From Bryobacterales bacterium (GTDB taxonomy: Bacteria > Acidobacteriota > Terriglobia > Bryobacterales > Bryobacteraceae), in assembly GCA_003164035.1 (NCBI GenBank), contig PLRS01000112.1, positions 1-64,000 on the forward strand: a DNA stretch of 64,000 bases, in the 5' to 3' direction. A model generated the notes under the pieces. It did not search any database. It worked only from the letters and a program-made list of their open reading frames with translations, and was not told the origin of the DNA. Positions 1 to 8,346 of this stretch are shown here, piece after piece; position 1 is the stretch's first letter, and the number at the start of each line of letters is the position of its first letter. Made by a program: the position numbers and the translations under genes.

Positions 1-1337
1 AGGGTAACGTCCCGTCTGTCCCCGGGATTCCGTCCGATCAACGTCGGTGTGCTGTTCACCACCTGGTACAGATATATGAAGTTGGGGAAGTAATATAGAA
101 AGTAACATGGAGCGTTGTACGCGCTACCGTATGGAGCTAGCTGTCCCGAGATAGAATTAAGAAAAGTGTACCCATTGCCGTCGCTGATTTCGTAATGCAG
201 CATTTGGCTTGAGGCGGCCGTCGGGACCGGCGACGGGTCCATGGAAACCGCCGGTCCATTCGGTGTCAGCAAGGAGAACGCGGGCCACGTTGCCAGCGTG
301 CCAAGGTAGCTACTGTTCACAGGATTGCCAGCGCTGTTGTCAAAAACAACTGCTTCGATCCCCTGCGTGCCCAGGGCCGAGGGCTGCAGTGTCAACTTCA
401 GGTTCAGCGTCATGCTTGCAACGCTGCTTGAGGGGTTAATCACCACGCTGCTGTTGCCGGCATCAATGCCGCAATGAGCGCCGCTAAAAACGCCCGGAGT
501 CCCCAGCGTGAGGGGATACGGGGAGTCCATGTCGATGAAATAAAACTGGTTGGACTGCGGATAGTAGATCATCTGACAGGAATAGTAGCCATAGTTGATC
601 GTATTGTTGATCAGAATCGAAATGCTGCCTATGTATGCCGGCCCGTTCGGATCGCCCACCGCGATGGCCAGGGTCTGCGTCGCCTGGTTCGGGAGATTGC
701 CGTTAGTCAGGGTATTGGTCAAAGCGGCCGATGGTGGGTTGGGCGACATGGCTGCCTGCGTTATCGTGATGGTCGCCGAGAGTCCCTGGGATGCAACTGT
801 GATGGTGCCGGTGCGCGGAGTCCAGGCGACTGGGTTCAGCGCTACCTGGTACTGTAGCGTGCCGCTCCCGGTGCCGCTTGCCGAACTGAAGGTTATCCAG
901 CCAGCGTTGGTGGTGGCGGTCCAAGTCGCGTTGCTGGGCACGGTCACGATCGCCGACCAGGGACCACCGGCGCCCAGGAATGCCTGCGAGGTGGGCGATA
1001 CGCTCAGGGAAGGGACAGACCAGCTGCCGACCTGGCCGCCAGCCTGTCCCTGGGTCAGGATGTCCTGGGGATCGAGGTAAATGTTCAACGGCAGGGTCCC
1101 TTGCGCCGTGGCGTCTAAACCCGTCCACAGATCCAGATAGAGATTCGTGTGGGGCCACGGCGTCCCCGAATTCGGGTCGTCCATCGAGTGGGTGCTGGGA
1201 TTCGTGTAGACCTTCGACTGATTCAAATCGATCGTGCACGTGCCTGGACCCGGCAATCCCCCACTTCCGCCAATGATGCCGTTGGCCTGGGGATAAGACC
1301 AGCTTCCGCCGATGTATCCTTCCCCGAGCCAGGTCAT
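1..1337 (-). CDS. BACON/Ig-like secreted protein, 3' end outside window, N-terminus apparently lost
   Basis: The minus strand is open from the window edge to an ATG at 1337 (at least 445 codons). It reads as a Gly/Ser/Thr/Asn-rich beta protein. Around residues 130-200 is a BACON-like unit (key pieces WTATTNAGWITF, SGTGSGTLQYQV, PRTGTITVASQG) of the kind common in acidobacterial extracellular proteins. The ATG gives no signal peptide, and directly upstream are short tandem repeats and then a RAYT element end, so the original 5' part has probably been cut off. The frame remains open into the element, so this ATG is only nominal. Role unknown; probably cell-surface binding or adhesion. A fragment similar to its 594-723 segment lies at 2288-2404. 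Confidence 0.7.
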   Translation of the reverse strand, partial: MTWLGEGYIGGSWSYPQANGIIGGSGGLPGPGTCTIDLNQSKVYTNPSTHSMDDPNSGTPWPHTNLYLDLWTGLDATAQGTLPLNIYLDPQDILTQGQAGGQVGSWSVPSLSVSPTSQAFLGAGGPWSAIVTVPSNATWTATTNAGWITFSSASGTGSGTLQYQVALNPVAWTPRTGTITVASQGLSATITITQAAMSPNPPSAALTNTLTNGNLPNQATQTLAIAVGDPNGPAYIGSISILINNTINYGYYSCQMIYYPQSNQFYFIDMDSPYPLTLGTPGVFSGAHCGIDAGNSSVVINPSSSVASMTLNLKLTLQPSALGTQGIEAVVFDNSAGNPVNSSYLGTLATWPAFSLLTPNGPAVSMDPSPVPTAASSQMLHYEISDGNGYTFLNSISGQLAPYGSAYNAPCYFLYYFPNFIYLYQVVNSTPTLIGRNPGDRRDVT

Positions 1338-1379
1338 GGGGACGAATGGGACGAATGTGGGACGAATGGGGACGAATGG
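1338..1379. repeat. Short tandem repeat abutting left end of RAYT element 1
   Basis: Four imperfect copies of a 9-11 nt unit (GGGACGAAT with extra G or TG) run directly into the GGGTCAGCCTGAC element end. Analogous G-rich/GAACG units occur at all other ends of the two elements in this region. Confidence 0.8.
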
Positions 1380-2269
1380 GTCAGCCTGACGGAAGCTGTT
1401 GGCGAAAACAGCCAAACCGTCAGAGCGCTCCCACATGTTCAGGGCTTTCACATTTCTGACATAAACAACTTCCAGGCAGCGCGTCGGATACCAGAGACCG
1501 CTACGCGGCAGATTGTTCAAAACCCCAGCGGCGCCATTTCCTTTGGAAACGGCTCTCCAGCCGTTCCACGAAGGCCTCGTCGCCGAACGGCCGGCCGGCA
1601 TACGTGCAGCGCCGCAACAGGCGCAAATCCGCTCCCTCCTCGGGCGCGGATAGCAGCGATCGCCAACCCTCTACTCCTCCCTGCTGTCGCCGGCCTTCCT
1701 CGTCTGCCAATTGCCAACGGTCGCGCACCAGACCGAGGTGGATCGCCGCGCTCGACCATTCATACTGCTCGGCTTCCGCCACCAGACCCGCACGCACCGG
1801 GTTGCGCTCCACATACGCCAACACGCGCCGCAAGTGGTCCGCCGAGAGCGGGCAGGAAAAGAAGCGGTTCTGCCACAGATGACCGCTACGCAGTCGTCGC
1901 GCATTCACCATCTGCGCGTAGCGGCCATGTAACCGACGCAGCAGGATTTCCAGCGAATCCTCTCGGCCTGGAACCACGACCAGATGGACGTGGTTGGTCA
2001 TTAGGCACCATGCCAACACGCGGGTTTCCGCGGGCGCCACGTTCTGTTGCAGCAGCCGAAGGTAAGAAATGCGATCGCTGGCGGAAAAGAATACGCGCTG
2101 ACGGTTAGTCCCCCGCTGGGTAACGTGATAAGCCATCTCCGGGATGATACAACGTGCATTTCGGGGCATTCTGAAGAAACAGTGCCCGCGAGGGGGCAAA
2201 ACTCTCCAAAATGTCGGAGCGCTTCGACGTATTGGTAGCTTCCGCCAATAGCTTCCGTCAGGCTGACCC
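1378..2269 (-). mobile_element. RAYT element 1, full length
   Basis: An 892-bp unit bounded by inverted ends. The left end begins GGGTCAGCCTGACGGAAGCT at 1378, and the right end is its reverse complement ending at 2269. Similarity continues inward through TTGGCG and GCGCTC. Each end carries a small palindrome (GTCAG-C-CTGAC), as expected of REP sequences recognised by REP-associated tyrosine transposases. The unit holds one transposase gene on the minus strand. No target duplication is obvious because the flanks are tandem repeats. Confidence 0.75.
1501..2169 (-). CDS. REP-associated tyrosine transposase (RAYT, Y1/HUH family)
   Basis: Single-strand HUH transposase of the Transposase_17/IS200-like superfamily, the class that mobilises or maintains REP palindromes. 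Visible features from the ATG at 2169 (222 aa): an N-terminal AYHVTQRGTNRQ strand, the metal-binding HUH motif as TNHVHLVV, and a candidate catalytic tyrosine in HGRYAQMVN. The helical RNPVRAGLV segment typical of the family follows. A start 30 nt upstream (2199) is also possible. The C-terminus (FQRKWRRWGF) is retained in the deleted copy at 2.6 kb. The gene sits between the inverted repeats of element 1 and appears intact. Confidence 0.85.
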   Translation of the reverse strand: MPRNARCIIPEMAYHVTQRGTNRQRVFFSASDRISYLRLLQQNVAPAETRVLAWCLMTNHVHLVVVPGREDSLEILLRRLHGRYAQMVNARRLRSGHLWQNRFFSCPLSADHLRRVLAYVERNPVRAGLVAEAEQYEWSSAAIHLGLVRDRWQLADEEGRRQQGGVEGWRSLLSAPEEGADLRLLRRCTYAGRPFGDEAFVERLESRFQRKWRRWGFEQSAA

Positions 2270-2287
2270 TTTCGCCCCGTTCGCCCC

Positions 2288-2404
2288 GTTGATCGTAAGC
2301 TGGATGCTGCTTATGTATGCCGGCCCGTTCGGATCGCCCACCGCGATGGCTAGGGTCTGCGTCGCCTGGTTCGGGAGGCTGCCGTTGGTCAGGGTGTTGG
2401 TCAA
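2288..2404 (-). pseudogene. Fragment of an Ig-like gene paralogous to the gene at 1-1337
   Basis: About 117 bp between the two RAYT elements closely match the 594-723 segment of the upstream gene. On the minus strand they encode TNTLTNGSLPNQATQTLAIA followed by VGDPNGPAY, with several mostly synonymous differences from the match. That pattern fits a diverged paralogue or repeated domain better than a fresh copy. It is flanked on both sides by TTCGCCCC/GGGGCGAACG short repeats and has no start or stop of its own. Confidence 0.75.
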
Positions 2405-2446
2405 GGGGGCGAACGGGGGGCGAACGGGGGGCGAACGGGGGCGAAC
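2405..2446. repeat. Short tandem repeat abutting left end of RAYT element 2
   Basis: Four copies of a 10-11 nt unit, consensus GGGGGCGAAC, run directly into the GGGTCAGCCTGAC end of the second element. The unit shares its GAACGGG core with the repeats at the other element ends. Confidence 0.8.
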
Positions 2447-2911
2447 GGGTCAGCCTGACGGAAGCTGTTGGCGAAAACGGCCAAACCGTCAGAGCGCTCT
2501 GACATGTTCGCGACTTTCGCATTTCTGACATGAAAAGATCCGGAAAGTGCGTCGATGTCAAGGCTCGCTAGGCTACAGGCTGTTCAAAACCCCAGCAGCG
2601 CCATCTCCGCTGAAAACGGCTCTCTAGCGATTCTACGAAGGCATCGTCTCCAAACGGCCACGCGGGTTTCCGCGCGTGCCAGGTTCTGTTGCAACAGGCG
2701 GAGATAGACAGCGCGATCACTAGCGGAAAAGAAGACGCGCTGATGGTTAGTCCCCTGCTGGGTAACGTGATAAGCCATTTCCGGGATATGACAAGGTGCA
2801 TCTCGGGGTATTCTGAACAAACAGTGTTCGCGAAAGGGCAAAACTCTCCAATATGTGGGAGCGCTCCGACGTGTTGGTGGATTTCGCCAACAGCTTCCGT
2901 CAGGCTGACCC
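2447..2911 (-). mobile_element. RAYT element 2, internally deleted (MITE-like)
   Basis: A 465-bp unit with the same inverted ends as element 1 (GGGTCAGCCTGACGGAAGCT at 2447, reverse complement ending at 2911). Both terminal regions match element 1, but the centre of the transposase gene is missing, so it encodes no functional HUH domain. It would need a transposase in trans, for example the one at 1501-2169. Confidence 0.8.
2584..2841 (-). pseudogene. RAYT transposase remnant with internal deletion
   Basis: The N-terminal ~58 codons match the intact RAYT (AYHVTQQGTN, FFSASDR, LRLLQQNLARAETRV). The sequence then jumps to the last ~30 codons of the gene, which continue in another frame (FGDDAFVESLESRFQRRW). 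About 120 codons including the NHVHL motif and the catalytic tyrosine are absent. Non-coding in practice. Confidence 0.8.
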
Positions 2912-3054
2912 GTTCGCTGCCGACCCGTTCGCTGCCGTTCGCTGCCGACCCGTTCGCTGCCGACCCGTTCGCTGCCGACCCGTTCGCTGCCCGACCCGTT
3001 CGCTGCCCGTTCGCTCCGACCCGTTCGCTCCCCGTTCGCTCCCGTTCGCTCCCG
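2909..3054. repeat. Tandem repeat array at right end of RAYT element 2
   Basis: About 145 bp made almost entirely of CCGTTCGCTGCCGA-type units that shorten to CCGTTCGCTCC towards the right. The array starts exactly at the GTCAGGCTGACCC element end and stops at the stop codon of the next gene. It is the longest of the four element-associated arrays. Confidence 0.85.
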
Positions 3055-4230
3055 TCAGCGGCCCGCACGTCCCATGAACGCCCAGTGGACATCGTCGATC
3101 ACGTCGGACTTGAGAATCAACCGTTGCCCTTGGATTCCCTTGTCGGTAACATCGGCCGAGTACAGGCTGTCGACTACGCGGTAGTATACCGTCTGTCCAT
3201 CGATGAGGAGCACCTCGCTGTCCGCCTGGTCGGTGGTGATAGTAAAGAGACGCCCGTGGTCCACGTCGTACAGGTGCAACCGCCCGGTGAATGCGGCGCT
3301 GGCTCCTTCAATGATCGACCCAATAATCGGGCCATAGGCGGTCGACTTGGTGCGCCACCCCGGTTTGCCGGCGCTCTGAAACTCCTTTTCGTGGCCCTGG
3401 CGGTTTCGCGCTTCGGCGATCGCGACGAAGCCGCCGAAGGCCCTAACGCACCAGTACGGGTCGGTCGCCACGGGGATGGTGTGCCAGCCGCCGGTGGCCT
3501 TACTGAGCGCTAGGATTCGGTATCCCGCCTCCTTCTGGTAAAGGCCGAGCACCAGCACCTGGCGAGTGTTTGCGACGATCAGGACGTTCGGCTTCCCGAA
3601 CCCGGCCCTCAAATCAGCCGGAACCGAGTAGCCCAGGGGGGTCTTGGTTCCCATACGCCAACCGAAGACCGCCCCTTCTGCGTCAATGCCGACAAGAATG
3701 CCCTCTTGAACACCGAGGCTGGCTACCCCAGCCCTACCGCTTGCCTCCACGTATCGAACAGCGCTCGGGTCCGCTTCAACCACGCTGTCGACACAGGGAG
3801 TCGAGGCGTCCAGTTTAATGGCGTACAGGTGGTCCCTCGTGCCAGCGGTATGGCCCACGAAGGACTGTCCGACGCCTGGGAGGTCGGCTAACCACTGCTC
3901 TGCGAGGTGCCCGTCGGAAAAAGCCGGCAGTTCGCAGCTCCTCGAGGCATCGGCCCGGTCGAAGTCTATCACAACGACGCGATTGTCGTTGTGGCCCGGC
4001 ACTATCACCGCCTTGCGCCAATCGTACGACACAGCGATCCATTCCGTACCCACCTTTTGGGGAACGAGTCTCGCGGCCAAGCGCAGGTCGCCGCCTGCCT
4101 GGACTTCAAAGAGATCCGACGCGACCGACCAACCGTTCATCGAGTTTGGGCTGCCTGCCAGCAGGTACATCTGGGCCAGGGAGGGGACGGCCATGCCGAC
4201 CAAAAGGACCGCGCAGTAGAGTGACTTCAT
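3055..4230 (-). CDS. Secreted hypothetical protein, possible beta-propeller
   Basis: 391 aa with a clear signal peptide (MKSLYCAVLLVGMAVPSLAQ). The mature part is beta-strand rich with repeating hydrophobic/Gly-Asp patches (NVLIVANTRQVLVLGLY, RLHLYDVDHGRLFTI, LIDGQTVYYRVVDSLYSAD). I read this as a possible propeller-like fold but recognise no named family. It starts 19 nt after the stop of the large Ig-like gene at 4250-7897 and is probably cotranscribed with it. Its stop codon (3055-3057) directly abuts the tandem repeat beside RAYT element 2, so the original 3' end may have been replaced. Extracytoplasmic; role unknown. Confidence 0.75.
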   Translation of the reverse strand: MKSLYCAVLLVGMAVPSLAQMYLLAGSPNSMNGWSVASDLFEVQAGGDLRLAARLVPQKVGTEWIAVSYDWRKAVIVPGHNDNRVVVIDFDRADASRSCELPAFSDGHLAEQWLADLPGVGQSFVGHTAGTRDHLYAIKLDASTPCVDSVVEADPSAVRYVEASGRAGVASLGVQEGILVGIDAEGAVFGWRMGTKTPLGYSVPADLRAGFGKPNVLIVANTRQVLVLGLYQKEAGYRILALSKATGGWHTIPVATDPYWCVRAFGGFVAIAEARNRQGHEKEFQSAGKPGWRTKSTAYGPIIGSIIEGASAAFTGRLHLYDVDHGRLFTITTDQADSEVLLIDGQTVYYRVVDSLYSADVTDKGIQGQRLILKSDVIDDVHWAFMGRAGR

Positions 4231-4249
4231 AGTATTCGGTTGCCTTCCG

Positions 4250-7200
4250 CTATTGTGTAATACTGCTGTGCTGGCACCACGGTCCTGGTGTTCCGCAACT
4301 GCAGAAGTCGCCCACCACGTCGTAGTTTGCCGTGTTTGCCTTGTAGAACGACCATTGCGGCGACGCAGGATTGGTTACATTGTCCCAGCACACGTAGTCG
4401 CCGCAGACGTTGCCCATTTGGGGGGCGCCCCCCACACGCTTCATAGCTATGGCGTCGCCGAACCAGTAAACTCCACCGCCGCTGGTTGGGGCGGTATAGT
4501 TTGGCGCGGGTGCTGGCGAAAGAGTAAAGCGACACGTTGGCACCGAGCCCGGTGGCGGCGGACCTATAGGATAGTACTGCTGGCCGACAAAATAGCTCTG
4601 GTCCGGGGGCGGGCCGACTGCGGGCAGCCCTTGCGCGGTCTGCGAGGCGTTGTAAGCGACCCACTGATTGACCTGCCGGATCCAAAACGGGTATGCCACG
4701 GTGCTGTCATTTGTGTTTGCTACTGGCCCAGCCTTGCCATAAAGAAATGTTTGGTCATAGGCAACGTTTGCAGTCCAGTTCCAAATCTCGTTGAGCGAAG
4801 GCGGCGGATCGAACTGGAAGATGCCGTACCCGCCCGGGGGGCCGTAGTCGGGCATGCCGGTGTTCGAGCTGTTGCAATAACCTCCAACGTTAGTGCGCGA
4901 TGTCCCATCGCAGAACTGCGAGAGGTTCGTTTCGTGCACGCCGATGTTAGGTGCAAACCAATATGGGACGGCCTGCGCGGCGGGCTGCACCTGGGCCAGG
5001 TCCGGGTTCATCCCGAGGACGCAGAAGTTAAAAGCGGAACCGGCAGTACCATTGTAGGTCCAGTTCACGGTTGCCTGGCCGCCTCCAAAGAGCTGCCACG
5101 GAACTGGCGACACCTGGCCGGCCGGGACGAGCGCTGGCGGACCAATCACCCCGCCCCATGGCTCCGGTACGACGATAATGTCGCTTAGATTCCCGCTGGC
5201 GTAGGTCGGTCCGGGGAAGGACTGGTCAAAAACGCCAGTCAGGGTGTAGCTAGCGGTTCCAGATGCAGGGCTGCCGTCAGAATTCAGAACCTGCGCTGTG
5301 AGTATGGGCGAGTGGGGCGTCTTGTCAATGTACACGCACTGGTTCTGGCTCAAGGTGCTGGCGGGACACTGACCTGACGTTCCGCTGCAGCCGACCCTCA
5401 GCTGGAGGTTGTTGGGTACAATCGGCCCCACACAGTTGCTCGTATTCCCCGATCCTCCCCCTGGCGCCGGCGCGAACCCCAAACCGCTCGCCCCTAGCGA
5501 CTTCACCTGAACACAGTATTGTCCCACTGCCCCCGCTATCGAAGTCATCGTCACCAGCAGCACCTCCGGATTCCACCCAATCTGCATGTGGACATCCGGA
5601 AAATCTGTGGTCTGGCTGCAGGGTCCAGTGCTCGATTCCAGCGCGCAGACCACCACCGTGCCGTTGGCGCCAAAGTTGGCCCCACTGATCGCCACTGTAA
5701 AGGGAACGCCCGGAGTGAATACGTTCGGCGACACCCCATTGACCACCGAAACTCCACTGATTACCGGGGTCGCGTCGTACACGCTGATGCCGTTTGCCAG
5801 GGTCGCAAGACCAAATTCGCCGATGTCCCACTTGCAGTTGACCGAATACTGGCCGGGCGCAATCGTCGACGACGCGCTAAAGTTGAGGTCGAAGGCGTTC
5901 GGGGTTGTCGGGGCCCATTGACTCGGGTATTCGACCCACACGCCGATCAGGGTATTCGAGGCCTGGCAGAGCGTCAGCGCGTCGGCGCCGAGAAGCACCC
6001 CGTTCGAAAGCGCGATGTAATAGGGACCTACCAGGGTCGTCTGGCCAGTGTCGAGGAGGGTCGCTTGGGACGGCCCCGTCAGAACCGCCGTCGCGCCACC
6101 CCCGCCGCCGTAACCGCCGCCTGGCCCGCAGCCGTAGTGGTAGTCGGAGTACGTGGAGGTTCCGGAGCTGTACGTGCTAGTGAGCCGCGCCCACACGGTC
6201 CCAGTGGTCGGCACGGTCACGACCGGGCTGGTCGTCGCTCCCTGGCCAAACGTTCCTAGGTAGAGATCCGACATCCCCTGCCCGGAACCGACGCTCAGGA
6301 CGTACTGCGAAACCCCGACTCCGGCGCTCCAAATGAAGGTCGCCGAGCCGCCATTGATAACCGCGTTTTGGAACGGGCTCAGGATCGTTCCTGGGGCAGG
6401 CGCACCCACGGTAACGAAGCCGGCGATGGTATGCACCAGCGTACCACTCTGGCCGGCGATGATGATGGGAGTCGTGCCCAAGGAGGTGGCGAACGACGCC
6501 GTCAGCGTCATGCCAAAGAGGCCGCTTCCGGTAATCGACGGCGGATTGAAGGCGGCGGCTACGCCCGCCGGCAAACCGGACGCCGACAGCACCACGGTCC
6601 CGGCAAATCCCTGGGACACGTTCACCACGATTGTGTCGATCGCGGTTCCTCCGGGGACGATGGTCACGATGGCTGGGGAGGCCGAGACCGAAAAGTCGGG
6701 CGCGCCCAGAATCGTAAGGGTGGTGCTCGCAAAATGCTCCAGCGCGCCGCTCACACCCGTTATTGTAATCGGGTACGTGCCTTGGAGCGTCCCTGCGGCG
6801 GCCGTGAGCGTCAGGCCCAAGGAGCCGAGGCCGCTCGTCGCGCAATTCGTTGCCCCGAAGCTCGAGGTAACTCCGGCCGGCAATCCGTTGATGCAAAGAT
6901 TGACGGTCCCGGCGAACTGGGGCGACGTGGCGGAGGAGACAGCGACGGTGTAGCTGGCCGTCCCAGGCGGCGGCACCACTTGCCCGGCAGAGAAGCCGAG
7001 GGAGAAGTCGGCCGAAGGTGCGGCGGTCAGGTACACGGTGGCCTGGTGGCTGAGGCCGCCGCTGGAGCCGGTTACCAACATGCAGAAGGGGATGGGAGTA
7101 TTGTTGAGGCCAAGGTAGGCCGGCCCAAGGCTGAAGGTCGTCGTGCCGCTGCCGGTGATGCCGCCGGGCCAGTAGCCCATGCCGGTGCCCTCGGCCGGGG

Positions 7201-7897
7201 GCGCGCAGGCCGACACGATGGGAGTGATCGGGGAGTTGAAACCGTTGATCCCCGTCGCGGTGATCGTGTAGGTGCCGTAACCGGTGCCGGTGGGGTAAGG
7301 GATCACCGATTGCGACGTTGGCGAAACCGTCCAGGTAAAATCCTGGACGGAGAGTAGCGCAGCCCCAGTGTGAGCCAGGGAGCCACTAGTCGCGGAGACC
7401 GTAAAGCCGTAGTTCCCCGCAGTCCCGACGGGAGCGCTAATGCTCAGGGTCGTTGAACCTGAGCCGGAGACGCTGGAGGGGGAGAAGCTGGCCGTGGCGC
7501 CGCTGGGAAGCCCGGAGACGGCGAAGGTCACCGCGCCGGTAAAGCCGTAAAGCGCGCCGACGGTGACCGTGTAGGTGACCGGAGTCGAGCCAGCCAGGAC
7601 GGCAGCAGTGCCAGGGGTGAGGCTGAGGGTGAAGTTGGGCGGCGGCGTGCCGATCTGCGCCACCAGGGAGGTGGACGAATTGGCGGCCTGGGCCGTAAAG
7701 CCGGGGCCCAAGACGATCTGGCTGCCGGCCATTAGCGTGACATTGGCACCGCTGTTGAGCGTCGTGGCGCTGCAGTTTGCCTGGGAAACGGGGGTGTTGC
7801 AGTTGGTTAGGGTGCCGGCCGAATAGTCGGTTCCGGTGGAGAGGGAGCCCGACAGGTTACCTGCGAAGCTGGACACAACTCGAGCGACTGACTTCAT
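4250..7897 (-). CDS. Large multi-domain Ig-like (BACON/IPT-type) surface protein
   Basis: 1215 aa, Gly/Ser/Thr/Pro rich. After an N-terminal segment with SQIVLGPGFTAQA come at least four ~100-residue Ig-like repeats (about residues 88-500, recurrent core SGLPSGATASFSP / TITGVSGALEH). An IPT/TIG-like region follows (about 715-815, core VAISGANFGANGTVVVC), then a Cys-containing C-terminal part. Such proteins are usually extracellular. The start at 7897 has a GAGG ribosome site about 9 nt upstream, but the N-terminus is not hydrophobic and no signal peptide is visible, which is odd for this class. It precedes the secreted gene at 3055-4230 by 19 nt. Function unknown; adhesion or matrix role is only a guess. 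Confidence 0.8.
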   Translation of the reverse strand: MKSVARVVSSFAGNLSGSLSTGTDYSAGTLTNCNTPVSQANCSATTLNSGANVTLMAGSQIVLGPGFTAQAANSSTSLVAQIGTPPPNFTLSLTPGTAAVLAGSTPVTYTVTVGALYGFTGAVTFAVSGLPSGATASFSPSSVSGSGSTTLSISAPVGTAGNYGFTVSATSGSLAHTGAALLSVQDFTWTVSPTSQSVIPYPTGTGYGTYTITATGINGFNSPITPIVSACAPPAEGTGMGYWPGGITGSGTTTFSLGPAYLGLNNTPIPFCMLVTGSSGGLSHQATVYLTAAPSADFSLGFSAGQVVPPPGTASYTVAVSSATSPQFAGTVNLCINGLPAGVTSSFGATNCATSGLGSLGLTLTAAAGTLQGTYPITITGVSGALEHFASTTLTILGAPDFSVSASPAIVTIVPGGTAIDTIVVNVSQGFAGTVVLSASGLPAGVAAAFNPPSITGSGLFGMTLTASFATSLGTTPIIIAGQSGTLVHTIAGFVTVGAPAPGTILSPFQNAVINGGSATFIWSAGVGVSQYVLSVGSGQGMSDLYLGTFGQGATTSPVVTVPTTGTVWARLTSTYSSGTSTYSDYHYGCGPGGGYGGGGGATAVLTGPSQATLLDTGQTTLVGPYYIALSNGVLLGADALTLCQASNTLIGVWVEYPSQWAPTTPNAFDLNFSASSTIAPGQYSVNCKWDIGEFGLATLANGISVYDATPVISGVSVVNGVSPNVFTPGVPFTVAISGANFGANGTVVVCALESSTGPCSQTTDFPDVHMQIGWNPEVLLVTMTSIAGAVGQYCVQVKSLGASGLGFAPAPGGGSGNTSNCVGPIVPNNLQLRVGCSGTSGQCPASTLSQNQCVYIDKTPHSPILTAQVLNSDGSPASGTASYTLTGVFDQSFPGPTYASGNLSDIIVVPEPWGGVIGPPALVPAGQVSPVPWQLFGGGQATVNWTYNGTAGSAFNFCVLGMNPDLAQVQPAAQAVPYWFAPNIGVHETNLSQFCDGTSRTNVGGYCNSSNTGMPDYGPPGGYGIFQFDPPPSLNEIWNWTANVAYDQTFLYGKAGPVANTNDSTVAYPFWIRQVNQWVAYNASQTAQGLPAVGPPPDQSYFVGQQYYPIGPPPPGSVPTCRFTLSPAPAPNYTAPTSGGGVYWFGDAIAMKRVGGAPQMGNVCGDYVCWDNVTNPASPQWSFYKANTANYDVVGDFCSCGTPGPWCQHSSITQ

Positions 7898-8346
7898 TCT
7901 GTAACCTCGGTGGACTGCTTTGACTACTGGCGACGCAAAGGCGGAACCGATTGCAACGACCGATCACACGGACCCAAACGGACGGGGCTGGCGATCGGCC
8001 GAGCGGCAAGGCAGCACTTACCGCTGGACTAAGTGGGAATCCTGTGAGAACTAACTCCACTTACCCTTGCGTGCTATTACGAACCAGGGCGGAGACTTTG
8101 TCAAGGCGAAATTTAGAGTTTTTAACCTGAGTATCTGAAATATGACGCTGCGGAATCGGCTAGTGGAGTGTCCACGAAATAGGGTGGGCAGGCGCGCGAA
8201 GGGAAGAGCCGCCTGGAAAGGCGGCTGCAGCCACGATTGGCTGCCCCACAACCAAGAGCGCCGGGAGAAGTCCTGGCGTCGCAGACCGAGGGGTCCGCTC
8301 CACGAAAAAGGGTTTCGCGGCGGCCGACCCCCTGAGCGCTCCATCT
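7898..8346. repeat. Intergenic region with dispersed repeat (8158-8310)
   Basis: No gene seen. 8158-8259 is an inverted copy of 45179-45280: both contain GTGGGGCAGCCAATC, then the GGCTGCAGCCGCCTTT palindrome, AGGCGGCTCTTCC and GCCTGCCCA. The adjoining 8255-8310 (AGAGCGCCGGGA, GTCCGCTCCACG) recurs at 59485-59540. This is a dispersed repeat family with strong hairpins. The hairpins could also end transcription of the flanking minus-strand genes. Confidence 0.75.

Noticed and set aside
2689-3513. Long open plus-strand frame across the tandem repeat (AADPFAADPF-type repeats)
   Set aside because: It is produced by the GC-rich repeat and the antisense of the gene at 3055-4230; no start signals or family features.
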